Positions 40,144-50,281 of a stretch of DNA of 64,000 bases are shown here, one piece after another. The translations under genes and the position numbers were made by a program. The DNA comes from Aurantiochytrium sp. KH105 (lineage: Eukaryota; Sar; Bigyra; Thraustochytrida; Thraustochytriidae). A model generated the notes under the pieces. It was given only the letters and a program-made list of their open reading frames with translations, searched no databases and was not told the origin of the DNA. The DNA is taken from assembly GCA_003116975.1 (NCBI GenBank), contig BGKB01000064.1:248001-312000 (forward strand). Direction: 5' to 3'. Position 1 is the first letter of the stretch; the number at the start of each line of letters is the position of its first letter.

Positions 40144-42297
40144 CTAGGATCCCGTTCCCGTGGGAGGCGCGAGCGCGACCGAAATGGAGAGGATTTTGAC
40201 CGGAATAAGAGGCTTGTCGTTTCGATCGACCTTGACGCTCTCAATCTCCCGCGCCACATCCATGCCCTTGACGACGCGTCCAAAGATGGTATGCTTACCA
40301 TCGAGCCATGGCGTCTCCTTGGTGGTGATGAAAAATTGGCTTCCGTTGGTGCTCGGACCAGCGTTCGCCATGGAAAGCGTGAATGGACGATCATGGCGGA
40401 GACGTTTGGTATCAAATTCATCTGCAAAAGTCCCGCCCCAAATCGATTCTCCTCCCGTGCCGTTGCCCTTGGGGTCACCGCCCTGGATCATGAAATCCTT
40501 GATGATGCGATGAAAGGTGAGGTTATCATAGTAGCCGCGTTTCGCGTGCGTCGAAAAGTTCTCCACTGTGAGCGGCGCTACATCCGGAAAGAGTTCGGCA
40601 ACGAGATCGCCCATGGACGTGTGAATGGTCGCAGACCGTGCGAGGACTTGCGTGACTTGAAGTCCGGCGTCACGGTCTCCGCCTGCGCCGCTGCCGCCGA
40701 GAAGATTGATTGGTTTTTCGTTGAAAACGTCGCGGCCCGCGCTCGAGTGACTGGGAGCATCATCATCGGCCGCGGGCTCGCGGCGTGAAAAGAGATAGAA
40801 ACGCTGCTTATCAAAAGCAGCGCTCACGATGATGGGATCCACAGCGTTTGCGGCGTTCGCAGAGGACTTGTTTTTGAGTGCCGAGGTATCAGCACCATGA
40901 AGCGCTCGTTGCATTTGATAGTTGCGATCTGGGACCCCTTGGTGAAGTGCAATGCCCGCGAATCGCTCGGAGCTCTCGAGTCGACCGAGAACGCGTGTAG
41001 TCGCGCCCGTTTCGACGTTGATAAGCTTGATGCCTTCCATGGTTGGTAGCACAAGAAAGGCGCCTGCCTCGTCAAAGAGAGCTACGGATGGAGGCGCAGC
41101 CCCGGTTGCGGCCTTTGCTGCGTATTTGCGTTCGATGGCAACGCGGCGGCCAAAATCAACGGGATCAATGCCCTGTGCTGCTCCTGCTGCGCCGTCATCG
41201 AGGTCCTTGCGCGCCAAGGATTCAGTGATGACGAGCTTTAGTTTTCCGGTTGCAAAGCGAAAGACAATAACCTCTCCATTGGCGCAGCTCAGCGCTAGGA
41301 GCTTGCCATCTGCGCTTGCGCTCGCTCCAAGCGCAAAGGTCTTGCGCTTGTTCAATTCAAAGAGATCAGTTTCGATTTTGCGCGAGAAGCGGACGGTGCC
41401 AACCCCAGCATGCGCACGATCCGGAAACTGAAAAGAGGACGTATCTCCCGACGTTCCGTTTGTCCAATATTCCACAAAGCCTTGCGCATCAGCGCTGACG
41501 ACACAGTGGCGTTCGGGAAGAAAGCAAAGAGCCGTGACGGGCGCGCGATGGAGATCGATCTTGGCCAGAGGGTGCGCTCCGTCTGTCGACTCATGGTCAA
41601 AGATTGCAATTGTGCCGTTGTCGCGATGCGCTACGGCAATAAGATGTCGGTTCGTTGCCACGCTGCGCGGGTGACTCCGAAGCCATGTGACTGGCCCAGG
41701 TGCAAAGTCAAGGGCAATGATGTTGGTCATGTCGAAACCTGCAACATCAAATACCTTGAGTGTGTTATCAAGACCCGCACTGCAGAGCCTTTTGCCGTCG
41801 AGGCTCATGCTCAATGCGGTGAGCGCTTCGGCATGAGCTTGATAGGTTTTCACAAACTCTACTCGAGCGGGCATAATTTTCCAGAATCGAACTTGGCCGT
41901 CGTCACTGCCAGTCACGATAAAGCTGCAGGCAGCAGAGACGGCTGTGTGTGTCACCTGCGTCTTGTGCATGTAGCTCTTTTCGTAGAGGTCCGCGCAAGG
42001 GAGCCTGTCCAGGTAAACTTTTTCAAGAGCTGCGGAACGCTTGCGTTTCTTGCCTCTGCCGCTGCTGATTGCTTCCGGGGCTTCATCCTTGTCGTGCGTC
42101 GCGTCTTGAGACGCGGCGCCGCTCTTTGCGCTTTCCTCGTTTGCCACAGCGCCGTTTTGTTGGTCGCTCGCCGCTGCAGCGTTGTGGTTTTTCGCCGCGT
42201 GACCTTGATCTCCTCCGCTGGGGGCGCTGGCCTTGGTCTTTACAGGCTGCGGCAGCCGCGGGCCTTCGTCGTCGCTACTTTCGTCGCCGCTACCCAT
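40144..42297 (-). CDS. PPWD1: PPWD1-like WD40/cyclophilin peptidyl-prolyl isomerase
   Basis: 717 residues, single exon. A disordered acidic N-terminus with a basic patch (GRGKKRKR, likely nuclear signal) is followed by WD40 repeats (~105-440; SDDGQVRFWK, SAGLDNTLKVFD) and a C-terminal cyclophilin domain (~555-710). The isomerase site is complete: FHRIIKDFMIQGG, FFITT and the Trp in PWLDGKHTIFG. PPWD1 is a spliceosome-associated nuclear cyclophilin, consistent with introns in this genome. Convergent with the desulfurase-thiolase gene and divergent from the lipase. Confidence 0.96.
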   Translation of the reverse strand: MGSGDESSDDEGPRLPQPVKTKASAPSGGDQGHAAKNHNAAAASDQQNGAVANEESAKSGAASQDATHDKDEAPEAISSGRGKKRKRSAALEKVYLDRLPCADLYEKSYMHKTQVTHTAVSAACSFIVTGSDDGQVRFWKIMPARVEFVKTYQAHAEALTALSMSLDGKRLCSAGLDNTLKVFDVAGFDMTNIIALDFAPGPVTWLRSHPRSVATNRHLIAVAHRDNGTIAIFDHESTDGAHPLAKIDLHRAPVTALCFLPERHCVVSADAQGFVEYWTNGTSGDTSSFQFPDRAHAGVGTVRFSRKIETDLFELNKRKTFALGASASADGKLLALSCANGEVIVFRFATGKLKLVITESLARKDLDDGAAGAAQGIDPVDFGRRVAIERKYAAKAATGAAPPSVALFDEAGAFLVLPTMEGIKLINVETGATTRVLGRLESSERFAGIALHQGVPDRNYQMQRALHGADTSALKNKSSANAANAVDPIIVSAAFDKQRFYLFSRREPAADDDAPSHSSAGRDVFNEKPINLLGGSGAGGDRDAGLQVTQVLARSATIHTSMGDLVAELFPDVAPLTVENFSTHAKRGYYDNLTFHRIIKDFMIQGGDPKGNGTGGESIWGGTFADEFDTKRLRHDRPFTLSMANAGPSTNGSQFFITTKETPWLDGKHTIFGRVVKGMDVAREIESVKVDRNDKPLIPVKILSISVALAPPTGTGS

Positions 42298-42749
42298 GGT
42301 CCTGTCCCTGGGTCCGCGGCGCAGCTCCGCTCCTCTGTGCTTGCTCTTTGCGCGATTCGTGTTTCTGTTTTGTTGCTTCTACAAGTTGCATAAGCCGGGC
42401 TCCACACCACTGGTGAAGAGAGAGGAAGGGGAAAAAAGGCCATCTTCATCATCATGATCATCGTCATCATGTTCATGGTCATCATGAGCGTCATGACGAT
42501 CATCATTAGCAGCAGCAACACAAGCACCAAACACCAGCGGCCTAGACCTTGCTTTCGCTTTCGCTTCGCAAACGTCGACATGGTTTTTGCAAGCCTCGAT
42601 GGCGAGAATTTTCACCTGCCTTGTATTCGCAAAAGCCAAGCCGCAGCTGGCGAGCGCAGAGCAAACAAGCATCGTGGATCTTGGGCATCGTGGATCTTGG
42701 AGCTTGAGCGAACCCGATTCTCGCGTGCACCGGAGGGAGGAAAGCAAGG
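42298..42749. promoter_or_regulatory. Divergent promoter region of PPWD1 and lipase
   Basis: 452 bases with an imperfect CAT/ATC trinucleotide stretch at about 42441-42510 and a direct repeat of GGATCTTGG-type words near 42675-42700. No gene supported. Confidence 0.4.
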
Positions 42750-43715
42750 ATGACGAAGCTCGTGCAGGCGGTGCTTGCGGTGGCGGCAATGACGAGCTGC
42801 GAGACGCTGGGCTCTGTGCAAGGCTCCTCGGAAACAGTGAGGGCGTTGTCATCGTGGACTCAGGTGAGCGAGGCCCTGGTGTCCGGGGTGGCGGACGTAG
42901 ACGAGCTGCGCGAGGCGCTGCTGCCGCTGGCAAAGGCATCGCATGCGTCGTACGCCGGCGATGTCGGTGAAGATATTGGTCAGGATTTCGCGTTGGTGGC
43001 AAGGGAAACACCAGAGGATGGCATGAATGCGTTGGCATATCTTGCTCCTGATGCACGGGTGATTGTGGCTTTCCGCGGCACCACGAGCGAGTCCGATGAC
43101 TGCGCCGATGTCTTGCTCTTTACGCCAGAGAAACCTCTGCCAGAATCATGTGAAAAGTACTCTAATTACACCCTCGACTATGTGTCGCGGGCTTCGGAAT
43201 TCGTTCACGAGGCGATATCGGCAGCTGCAACATCACCAGCAGCTGAGGCCAGTGACAAGGATGAGAAGGAAGCGCTGGACGTGGTGTTCACGGGCCACAG
43301 TCTGGGTGCCTCATTGGCACAGCTCATGGCGCTTTCATACCATGCGTCGGGAATGGACAATGTTCAATTTCGGGCAATTGCATTTGCACCCGCGGGCGTG
43401 AAGGAGATCGCCGAACGCGACGGCTTTCCGACGGATGATGCCAAGAAGGTGGCCGCAGTCATTGTAAACCCCTTTGATCCTGTGTACACAACGACGGAGC
43501 GCACGGAGATTGGAAGAGTTTGCAAGTTTCAAAGCATTTCGGAGCCATTGATGTGTCGTTGCTGCAAGTCACTGGAGGATAAAAGGCGATTGCTCGAGGG
43601 GCAACAAGCAATTTCGATGAGCCTATGCTGTCGTGTGTGTTTTGCGAAGGCGCATCGATTTCCAAATTACATGGAAGCCCTGACGGCCATGGAGGAAGAT
43701 CCGGACTGCAAGTAA
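42750..43715 (+). CDS. Secreted class 3 lipase
   Basis: 321 residues. A hydrophobic N-terminus (LVQAVLAVAAMTSC) suggests secretion. The alpha/beta hydrolase motifs are AFRGT (oxyanion side), GHSLG (nucleophile Ser), Asp in NPFDPVY and His in AHRFPNY near the C-terminus, matching the fungal-type class 3 lipase order. Likely an extracellular or vacuolar triacylglycerol or phospholipid lipase. A cysteine-rich segment (CRCCKSL...LCCRVC) between Asp and His is unusual and may be disulfide-bonded. Confidence 0.93.
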   Translation: MTKLVQAVLAVAAMTSCETLGSVQGSSETVRALSSWTQVSEALVSGVADVDELREALLPLAKASHASYAGDVGEDIGQDFALVARETPEDGMNALAYLAPDARVIVAFRGTTSESDDCADVLLFTPEKPLPESCEKYSNYTLDYVSRASEFVHEAISAAATSPAAEASDKDEKEALDVVFTGHSLGASLAQLMALSYHASGMDNVQFRAIAFAPAGVKEIAERDGFPTDDAKKVAAVIVNPFDPVYTTTERTEIGRVCKFQSISEPLMCRCCKSLEDKRRLLEGQQAISMSLCCRVCFAKAHRFPNYMEALTAMEEDPDCK

Positions 43716-44214
43716 TCTTGTCGCTTTTCAACTTGCTCTTCTTGCCCCTTCCCTCCTCGAAACCGAACAGCCGCCAAGCGTGAGCGCGAGGGCTTTAGTA
43801 AGCAAAAAAACAATCTTTCTTTTTTTTCATAAAAATTGACCACGAATGATTGAGCATGTTGTCAAATGACCATCAGGTTGGTTGCGCAAAGGAAAGGGAG
43901 GATGCGAGGCGCGCTCGGCATTTCGCCTTGCGATGGTTCTTCTTCATCTTCTTTTTTCCTTCTCTTTGTTCAAAGTCGCTCGCTTTGAGAGAGGATTATG
44001 AATTTGCAACCTTTTGATGTGACTCGATGGAATCTCAAAAGCAGATAGCACAAAGGAAACATGAGCCAGCCGCGGTGGCGGGCATGCTGAGAGATGGCTG
44101 CGAACTTGCGAGACGGAGACGAAAATCCGAGGTAGACGCAGCACCGCAGCAAAGGCGGCAGGTTGTGAAATGAATGAATGGAGCAGTAACGGGCATTGAA
44201 GAGACCCGCTTTAC
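43716..44214. other. Convergent 3' gap
   Basis: 499 bases between the lipase and pyruvate kinase stop codons, AT-richer than the genes, with A and T runs near 43804-43832. No gene supported. Confidence 0.5.
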
Positions 44215-45789
44215 TTACTCGACGAGGTCCTTGAGGTCCTCGTCCTCGTCACCTTCGTCCTCGCGCTTCTCGAAGGTGAGGACCTTGATCATGTTGGACT
44301 GACCGGAGACGGCGTCGCGCATGCCGTGGAGGGCGACAAGCTGCTCACCAGGTTGGATCCAGCCGAGCTCGTGGCTGATCTCGGCGGCGCGGAGCAGGAT
44401 CGAGTGCGTGCCGATCATGCTGCCCATGACGCGAGCGCGGCAGCCGCGGAGAAGACCCTCGCACTGGCGCGCGGCCTCCGGGTCGGCGGTGAGGACGAGA
44501 ACGGGGACAACGGGGCGGTACTTGGCAACGAGGCGAGCCGTGGTACCGGTCTCGGTGAGAACGACAATGACCTTGGCGGACATGTCCATGGCCGTCTTGA
44601 CGGCAGAGCTGGCGACGGCCTCGGGGGTGTCGAGGGGCTTGCCGTTCTGAATGATGTTGACGGTGGTGCGGGTGGCGTTGTAGAGTTTAGGGTGGTTGAT
44701 GGCGGACTCGGCCTCGCGGCAGATGGAAGCCATGATGCTGACGGCCTCGAGCGGGTACGAGCCACCGGCGGACTCGCCACTGAGCATGACGGCATCAGAG
44801 CCGTCGAGAACGGCGTTGGCGACGTCAGTGCACTCGGCACGGGTGGGGCGCGGGGCCTGGATCATGGATTCGAGCATCTGGGTGGCGGTAATGACGGGCT
44901 TGCCGACGACGTTGCAGCGGCGGATCATCCACTTTTGCGCGAGGAAGACGGCCTGGGAGCGGATCTCCATGCCGAGATCACCGCGGGCGACCATGATACC
45001 GTCGGAGGCCTCGAGGATCTCGTCAAAGTTGTGAAGGCCGGCCTCGTTCTCGATCTTGGAGATGATCTTGATGTGGCGGCCGCGCGCGCCAAGGACGTCG
45101 CGGATCTTGTGGACATCGGAGGCGCGCTGGACGAAGGAGGCGGCGACGAAGTCGACGTTGTGGACGACGCCAAAGTTGACGAGATCGTTCTCGTCCTTCT
45201 CGCCGATGGTGGGGAGGTCGACCTCGACACCGGGGAGGTTCATGTTCTTGCGCTCGGAGAGCTTGCCGGTGTTGAGCATCTCAACGACGACGGAGGTCTC
45301 GCGGATCTCGACGACCTTCATGGTGAGCGAGCCGTCAGCGGCGAGGATGGTGCCGCCGACCTGCACGGAGCTGCAGAGGCCCTTGTACGAGCATGCGAAC
45401 TTGGTTTCATCGCCCTTGAAGTCGTAGTCAGTGGTGATTTCGACCTTGGAGCCCTTTTCGAGCATGACGTGGTCGCCGTTGGCGAGGAAGCCCGTGCGGA
45501 CCTCGGGGCCCTTGGTGTCGAGGAGGACGGCAACCTGGCGGTCCGGTCGTTCGGCGGCGGCGGCGCGAATGTTGGCGAGCGTGTTGGCGTGGGTGGGGTG
45601 GTCGCCGTGGGAGAAGTTGAGGCGGCACACGTTCATGCCGGCGTCAATCATCTTGACGAGGGTCTCCTTGTCCCAGCTCGCGGGGCCGATCGTGCAGACG
45701 ATCTTGGTCTTGCGCTCGCCCTCGGCGGGCGTCAGGATCGAGTCCAGCGTGATGCCGCTGTTGCGGAGCGTGTTCGAGTTGTCGCCCAT
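44215..45789 (-). CDS. PYK: Pyruvate kinase
   Basis: 524 residues, single exon. It transfers phosphate from PEP to ADP in the last step of glycolysis. Motifs in order: TIGPAS and NFSHG near the N-terminus, LDTKGPEVRTG, the active-site Lys in ISKIENEAG, ARGDLGMEI, TATQMLESM and MLSGESAGG, then the C-terminal allosteric domain. The start is taken at MGDNSNTLRN, where conservation begins; no ATG lies in the open purine-rich leader just upstream. The C-terminus carries an acidic extension (REDEGDEDEDLKDLVE) beyond the usual end. No targeting peptide is visible, so cytosolic. Codon use is strongly biased towards G/C-ending codons, in keeping with high expression. Confidence 0.98.
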   Translation of the reverse strand: MGDNSNTLRNSGITLDSILTPAEGERKTKIVCTIGPASWDKETLVKMIDAGMNVCRLNFSHGDHPTHANTLANIRAAAAERPDRQVAVLLDTKGPEVRTGFLANGDHVMLEKGSKVEITTDYDFKGDETKFACSYKGLCSSVQVGGTILAADGSLTMKVVEIRETSVVVEMLNTGKLSERKNMNLPGVEVDLPTIGEKDENDLVNFGVVHNVDFVAASFVQRASDVHKIRDVLGARGRHIKIISKIENEAGLHNFDEILEASDGIMVARGDLGMEIRSQAVFLAQKWMIRRCNVVGKPVITATQMLESMIQAPRPTRAECTDVANAVLDGSDAVMLSGESAGGSYPLEAVSIMASICREAESAINHPKLYNATRTTVNIIQNGKPLDTPEAVASSAVKTAMDMSAKVIVVLTETGTTARLVAKYRPVVPVLVLTADPEAARQCEGLLRGCRARVMGSMIGTHSILLRAAEISHELGWIQPGEQLVALHGMRDAVSGQSNMIKVLTFEKREDEGDEDEDLKDLVE

Positions 45790-46585
45790 GGTGCTCGGCT
45801 GTGTCTTCTTCTCTCCTTCTCCTTCTCCTTCTTTTTCTTCTTCTGCTGCGGCTGCTGCTGCTTCGGGCCTGCCTCTGCGCGTGGGGTTGGCTGAGGTCCG
45901 ACGGGCTGGCGGCTGATGCGGTTCTGCCGCCAGGCTTCTCTCCCTCCTCTCTCCTTTCTCTCTCCCTCTCTGCGGCTCCAGATCAGACCAGATCACAAGA
46001 ATGAACGGGCGCTCGATCACTGCGGCCGCGTCAATGGACGAATCGCCCCGTGAATGAACAAAAGCCTCGACAAAGTGGGTGAACGACGGACGAACAAACC
46101 GACATTGACAGAGAGTGTTTTCGATTGATCGCCCACGCTTGCAGGAAGACGGGCGCGCACGCTTCCTTGCTTCCTCCCTCCCTCCCTCCGTAGCTAGCTA
46201 GCTTGCTTGTTTGTTTGTTTGTTCCCCTTGCATCGACCGAGCGCCGCGGCGTGCATCATCATCGCCGCCGATCGCCGCGCATCATCGCCGCCGCCGCCGC
46301 CGCCGCCCTCGTCCTCCGACCCGACGCGGCGATGTCGCAGCCGCGGCGTGGCCTGGCCTGGCCAGGCCAGGCTCGGCTCGGCTCGGCTGCGCTGGGCTTG
46401 GACCCCGGTGGACTGGACCGGAGTGGAGCGGAGCGGAGCGGGATGGAGTGGAATGAAGGTGAACGGGTCGGGCGATATTCGTCCAGCCAGGGCGCACAGT
46501 GCGCCGGGGCGCGGGCTGTTTGTGCTGGCGGGGCGCGTCGCGACGCAGGAGGCCTCGGCGCGCACGTCGCACCGCACGGAGGCAG

Positions 46586-46612
46586 CCTGGCTGGCTGGCT
46601 GGCTGGCTGGCT
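46586..46612. repeat. (CTGG)n tetranucleotide repeat
   Basis: About six tandem CTGG units ending in CTGACTG, in the large intergenic gap. Confidence 0.9.
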
Positions 46613-46902
46613 GACTGTGGCGCGAGCGGCGGCGCGGGACGCGCTATGATGCGCTGGGACGAATGATGATGGCGATGATGATGATGAAGAAGATTGAGCT
46701 GGGCTGCGAGGCCGCGTGCGAGCGCGCGGGCGGCAGGGCGGCAGCGTGCGGCAGCGCGGTGCTGCGTGCGCTCTGTAGGGCGGCCTCCCAGAAGGAGTGG
46801 GAGAGAAGTGAAGTGGAGACGGGCCTGCTCGCAAGCGCATGGGACGCGGGGTCCGGCAGAACCCCTGTGACGGGTCCCTCTCGGCACAAAAGGCCCCCGG
46901 CA

Positions 46903-46963
46903 CAAGACAAGACAAGGCAAGACGAGACAAGTCGAGACAAGACAAGACATGACAAGACAAAAC
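46903..46963. repeat. (CAAGA)n/(CAAGG)n pentanucleotide repeat
   Basis: Roughly a dozen imperfect CAAGA/CAAGG/CGAGA units, the longest of four loci in the window sharing this unit. Confidence 0.9.
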
Positions 46964-47320
46964 ACTTCAAGACACAATCATTCGTATACGCTACTCGTCA
47001 ACAAACCGACCACGCAAGCAAGCGATGGCAAGCACACCATTGGCCGCTCTCCATCATCATCATCATCTTCTGCATCATCCGTCATGATTGTCCACTGCCA
47101 CAGTGGCCAGCCGCCGCAGCAGCTGGCCGCTGCCGGCCGGAAGAAAAGCTTGCGAATGTTGGCAAGCGCTGGCAAGTGCTATCTATACCGGCACCAGACG
47201 CTGACGCACGCAAGGCATGGAATAGGCCTAGCCATGAAGAAAAAAGCGATCCGATCTGCGGACGGACGCTCCCGTGGCTTGCGTTGACGGGATATTATCG
47301 AACTGGAGCTGGCGCGGCAC

Positions 47321-47346
47321 GGATGGATGAATGGATGGATGGATGA
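47321..47346. repeat. (GGAT)n tetranucleotide repeat
   Basis: Tandem GGAT units with one GAAT interruption in the large intergenic gap. Confidence 0.85.
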
Positions 47347-47400
47347 CCGGCGGCGTCGCGTCGACTGACGATAGCGACAGCGGCCTTGCGCACGAGCTGT

Positions 47401-47447
47401 CGCATCGCATCGCATCGCATCGCATCGCACCGCACCGCACCGCATCG
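47401..47447. repeat. (CGCAT)n/(CGCAC)n pentanucleotide repeat
   Basis: Five CGCAT units, three CGCAC units, then CGCAT again. Confidence 0.95.
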
Positions 47448-48243
47448 CGAGTTTTTCATCATGATGATCAGCAGCGGGACAGTTTGCTAGGTATCGGCTA
47501 GGCTTGGCCTAGGAGGCGCGGGACTGGAGCTTGGGCTCGTAACATCCCGGTCCTCGATGGATTCGAAGATGGGCGAAAGATTCACGCATACTATACAGTG
47601 CTCTCACGCTACAGATGATATCTCTCTCTCAGAGCCGCCGCCCGCGCGGCCCCGACGAGTCGGCGAGGCCGGCGCAGCCTGCGCTGGTCTGGCCTGCAGC
47701 AGCAGCTGCAGCTGCATGCGTGTCGCAGTTGCTTGCGTCTGCGTGCAGCGCAGAGCCGCTGCTGCGGGTCGAGATCGCAGAAGGCAGCGAGCGGAGCGGC
47801 CGGAGGAGGTCGGCCGCTGCCGCGCCCCTAGTCGTGGTCACTGCCAGTCTCAAGCGCTGACTTGGGTTCTCTCGCGTTCGTTCTCTTCCCGCGCGGGTCT
47901 GTCAGCAGCTGCACTGATCTCGGAGAGCGTTGCATCGGCGGGTCGGCCGATCACATCCATCGAATGCGAGAGGCTTTGTCGTAGTCGTTGTCATCGTCAC
48001 TGTCCCTGTCATTGCTGTGGCGCACGGAGCCCATCGATCAGGGTAGCAAGCCCAAGGCCAGGCAAGACCGAGCCGACTGTGATGAACTTGGGACCCTCGC
48101 CTTCCTTCGTCCCTCTTCCGCCCCGAAGGCGTCATCATCGTCGATGGCGCCATCCGTAGCACAGAGGCCAGGACCCCCATCCATCCTGACAAATCATCCG
48201 ACCAATCGCATCGATCAAGCGAGCCCGAGACGGATGGGTCTGC

Positions 48244-48263
48244 CGTGCGTGCGTGCGTGCGTC
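48244..48263. repeat. (GTGC)n tetranucleotide repeat
   Basis: About four GTGC units; the same unit on the same strand occurs next to the STAND gene at 53519. Confidence 0.85.
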
Positions 48264-48923
48264 CATCCAAGCAAGCATCCACACGCGCACATGCCACACC
48301 GCCGCCTCGACGATCGCAGGTCTCCCGCGGCACAGCAGGCATGGGAATCTTGCGCTCCGTCTCATGATAAGATAATCCGCAACGAACAAAGGCTCCCTCC
48401 CTCCATCCTGAGCGCGGCAGCCCGCGGCGTGGCCACATCTCGCATCCCGAGTCCGCGCCCACGTCGCACGCGCTCGCTCGCCCGCCCGTCGCGAGTTCGT
48501 GGCCGCGATGCCATCGCCCGATGCCATCGCGGCGGTGAGTGACGACGCAGGCGCGGCAGGGCCCGCCGCCGCGCTCTCGGACGATTGCCGGGCCGCGCCC
48601 GCCCGACGCGCCCGCCCGAGGCGACGCGCACACCTGCCGCCACGCACGCGCCCTCCCTCTCTCTGCGCCTGGCTGCCTGCCAGCCAGCCACTGCAGCCAG
48701 AGGCCGGCCGGCGAGCCGCGCCATGCCGCGCCGGGTACGCCTCGAGCGGCTCGCGCGCCGTGTTCGCGCTGCCGGAGGCGGGGGAGGCGGCGTGGTACCG
48801 TGCACGGTAGGGAGGTGGTACCGTGCACGGAGTGGCGGCGGGGCGAGGACCAGTGGCGGGCGGCTGGCGCAGAACTATTTCTCCGAGGGCGAGGACGCGG
48901 GCGAGGACGCGGGCGAGGACGCG

Positions 48924-49958
48924 ATGGCGAGGAAGCGAGACACGGAGGCCGCGGCGGCGGCGGAGGCGGCGGCCGCGGAAGAAGCGATCACCGAGGTCAA
49001 GACGCGTAAGAGACCCCGTCGGGCGGAGGTCGACGACGAGGAGGACCGCGTGGACGCCGAGGACCTAGAACAAGAAGAAGAAGAAGAAGAAGAAGAGGTT
49101 GAAGAGGAGGAACTGGAAAAGACGCAGGAAGAAGGAGACAGTCTCGAGGACGAGGAGCAGCGCGACCTTGCCACAGAGAAGAAGAAGAAGAAGAGCAAAA
49201 AGGACAAAAGAAAAAAGCCGAAAAAGGGCATCATCTACATCGCCCATCCCCCGGCCTTCATGAAACCAGCCAAAGTGCGCCACCTCATGAGCCAGTACGG
49301 CACCGTCACAAAGCTTTACCTCGTGCCCGAAGACGAAGATACGCGCTTGCGAAGGTCGCGCGGGGGCGGTAGTAACAAGGTCAAGTACAACGAGGGCTGG
49401 ATCGAGTTCGCTGACCGCAAGGTGGCCAAGCTGGTGGCACTCTCTCTCAACGGCAAGCCGATCGGAGGGAACCGCAGAAGCTTCCACTATGAGTCGCTCT
49501 GGACACTCAAATATCTCTCTGGATTTGAATGGACCCATCTCTCCGAAAAGCAAGCGTACGAGCGCCGCACCAAAAAGGCTCGTCTGCGGCAGGAGATCTC
49601 TCAAGCCAAACGCGAGAACGAGCTCTATCTCGAAAAGTTTGCCGTCGAGAAACACATTCAGCGCAGTATACAGCGCGAAGCCGCTGCTGCTACTGATGGA
49701 CATGACGAAAAGCAAGCTGAAGAGGACGATGTTGATGCGAATGGCGTCCAAGACAACGAGGACGCTGCTGCTTCTACTTCTGCCAAGAAGAACAACAAAA
49801 ACATGAAGAATACAACTAAGCAGCGCAGCAAACAGCGGTCTTTCAAGCAGCTGCAGTCGCGCAGTGAATACAAGGCCACTCGTCGTGCCGAGGCTGGCGA
49901 TGCAGAACCGGAAAAGGAAGCGCAGAATTCGTCGTTTTTGAATAGCATTTTCACTTGA
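48924..49958 (+). CDS. ESF2: Esf2/ABT1-type RNA-binding ribosome biogenesis factor
   Basis: 344 residues from the ATG in GACGCGATGGCG; the upstream open frame is an unconserved low-complexity leader. The N-terminal third is acidic (runs of Glu) then basic (KKKKKSKKDKRKKPKKG, nuclear/nucleolar signal). An RRM follows at ~105-210: IIYIAHPPAFMKPAKVRHLM, YGTVTKLYLVPED, GWIEFADRKVAKLVALSLNGKPIGG, then the family's YHSLWTLKYL-like segment (here YESLWTLKYLSGFEWTHL). Esf2/ABT1 works with the Dbp8 helicase in early 18S rRNA processing in the nucleolus. The C-terminus is Lys/Glu-rich coiled. Confidence 0.95.
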   Translation: MARKRDTEAAAAAEAAAAEEAITEVKTRKRPRRAEVDDEEDRVDAEDLEQEEEEEEEEVEEEELEKTQEEGDSLEDEEQRDLATEKKKKKSKKDKRKKPKKGIIYIAHPPAFMKPAKVRHLMSQYGTVTKLYLVPEDEDTRLRRSRGGGSNKVKYNEGWIEFADRKVAKLVALSLNGKPIGGNRRSFHYESLWTLKYLSGFEWTHLSEKQAYERRTKKARLRQEISQAKRENELYLEKFAVEKHIQRSIQREAAAATDGHDEKQAEEDDVDANGVQDNEDAAASTSAKKNNKNMKNTTKQRSKQRSFKQLQSRSEYKATRRAEAGDAEPEKEAQNSSFLNSIFT

Positions 49959-50281
49959 CCAAACAATTTTAAACATCAAACGTTTTTTTTTTTTTCCTTT
50001 TTCCTTCTTCTTGAAACACACATAATTTGAACGGAATGCGTCGGTCGGATAAGTGAGTGCGTGAACGAGCGAGCGAGTAACTAACTAGGCCGGTCGAAAG
50101 AAAGCGAAACTGGTGCATAAAGGCATGGTCAGGTCCAGCTCCGCTCCTGCAAATCGATCTAAAAAATAAGAAAAAAGAATGTCGCCCTCGACACCCCATC
50201 TTCACCATCTCCCTCTCTTCCTCCCTTTCTCCCTCCCCACACGCGCACACATACATACAGAGAGAGAGAAAAGGATCAGAA
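49959..50281. other. Convergent 3' gap
   Basis: 323 bases between Esf2/ABT1 and the STAND gene, with a T13 run near 49983 and a CT-rich stretch near 50190-50240. No gene supported. Confidence 0.5.

Larger units (their letters stand above)
45790..48923. other. 3.1 kb repeat-rich gap, no gene supported
   Basis: The largest gap in the window, between divergent pyruvate kinase and Esf2/ABT1. It holds (GGCT)n at 46586, (CAAGA)n at 46903, (GGAT)n at 47321, (CGCAT)n at 47401 and (TGCG)n at 48244, plus GC-rich sequence between. Long open frames on both strands (for example minus 47902-48828) are R/A/P/G-rich and lack conserved motifs. The part next to pyruvate kinase is a pyrimidine-rich plus strand, a purine-rich leader for that gene. 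A non-coding RNA or 5' UTR introns cannot be excluded. Confidence 0.5.

Noticed and set aside
44326-45894. A 522-codon open frame on the plus strand opposite pyruvate kinase
   Set aside because: It is the antisense of a strongly biased coding sequence; its translation is Asp/Gly/Val/Ala-rich without motifs, while the minus strand encodes an intact pyruvate kinase.
47902-48828. A 308-codon minus-strand frame in the large gap
   Set aside because: Arg/Ala/Gly/Cys-rich throughout, includes translated microsatellite, no domain.
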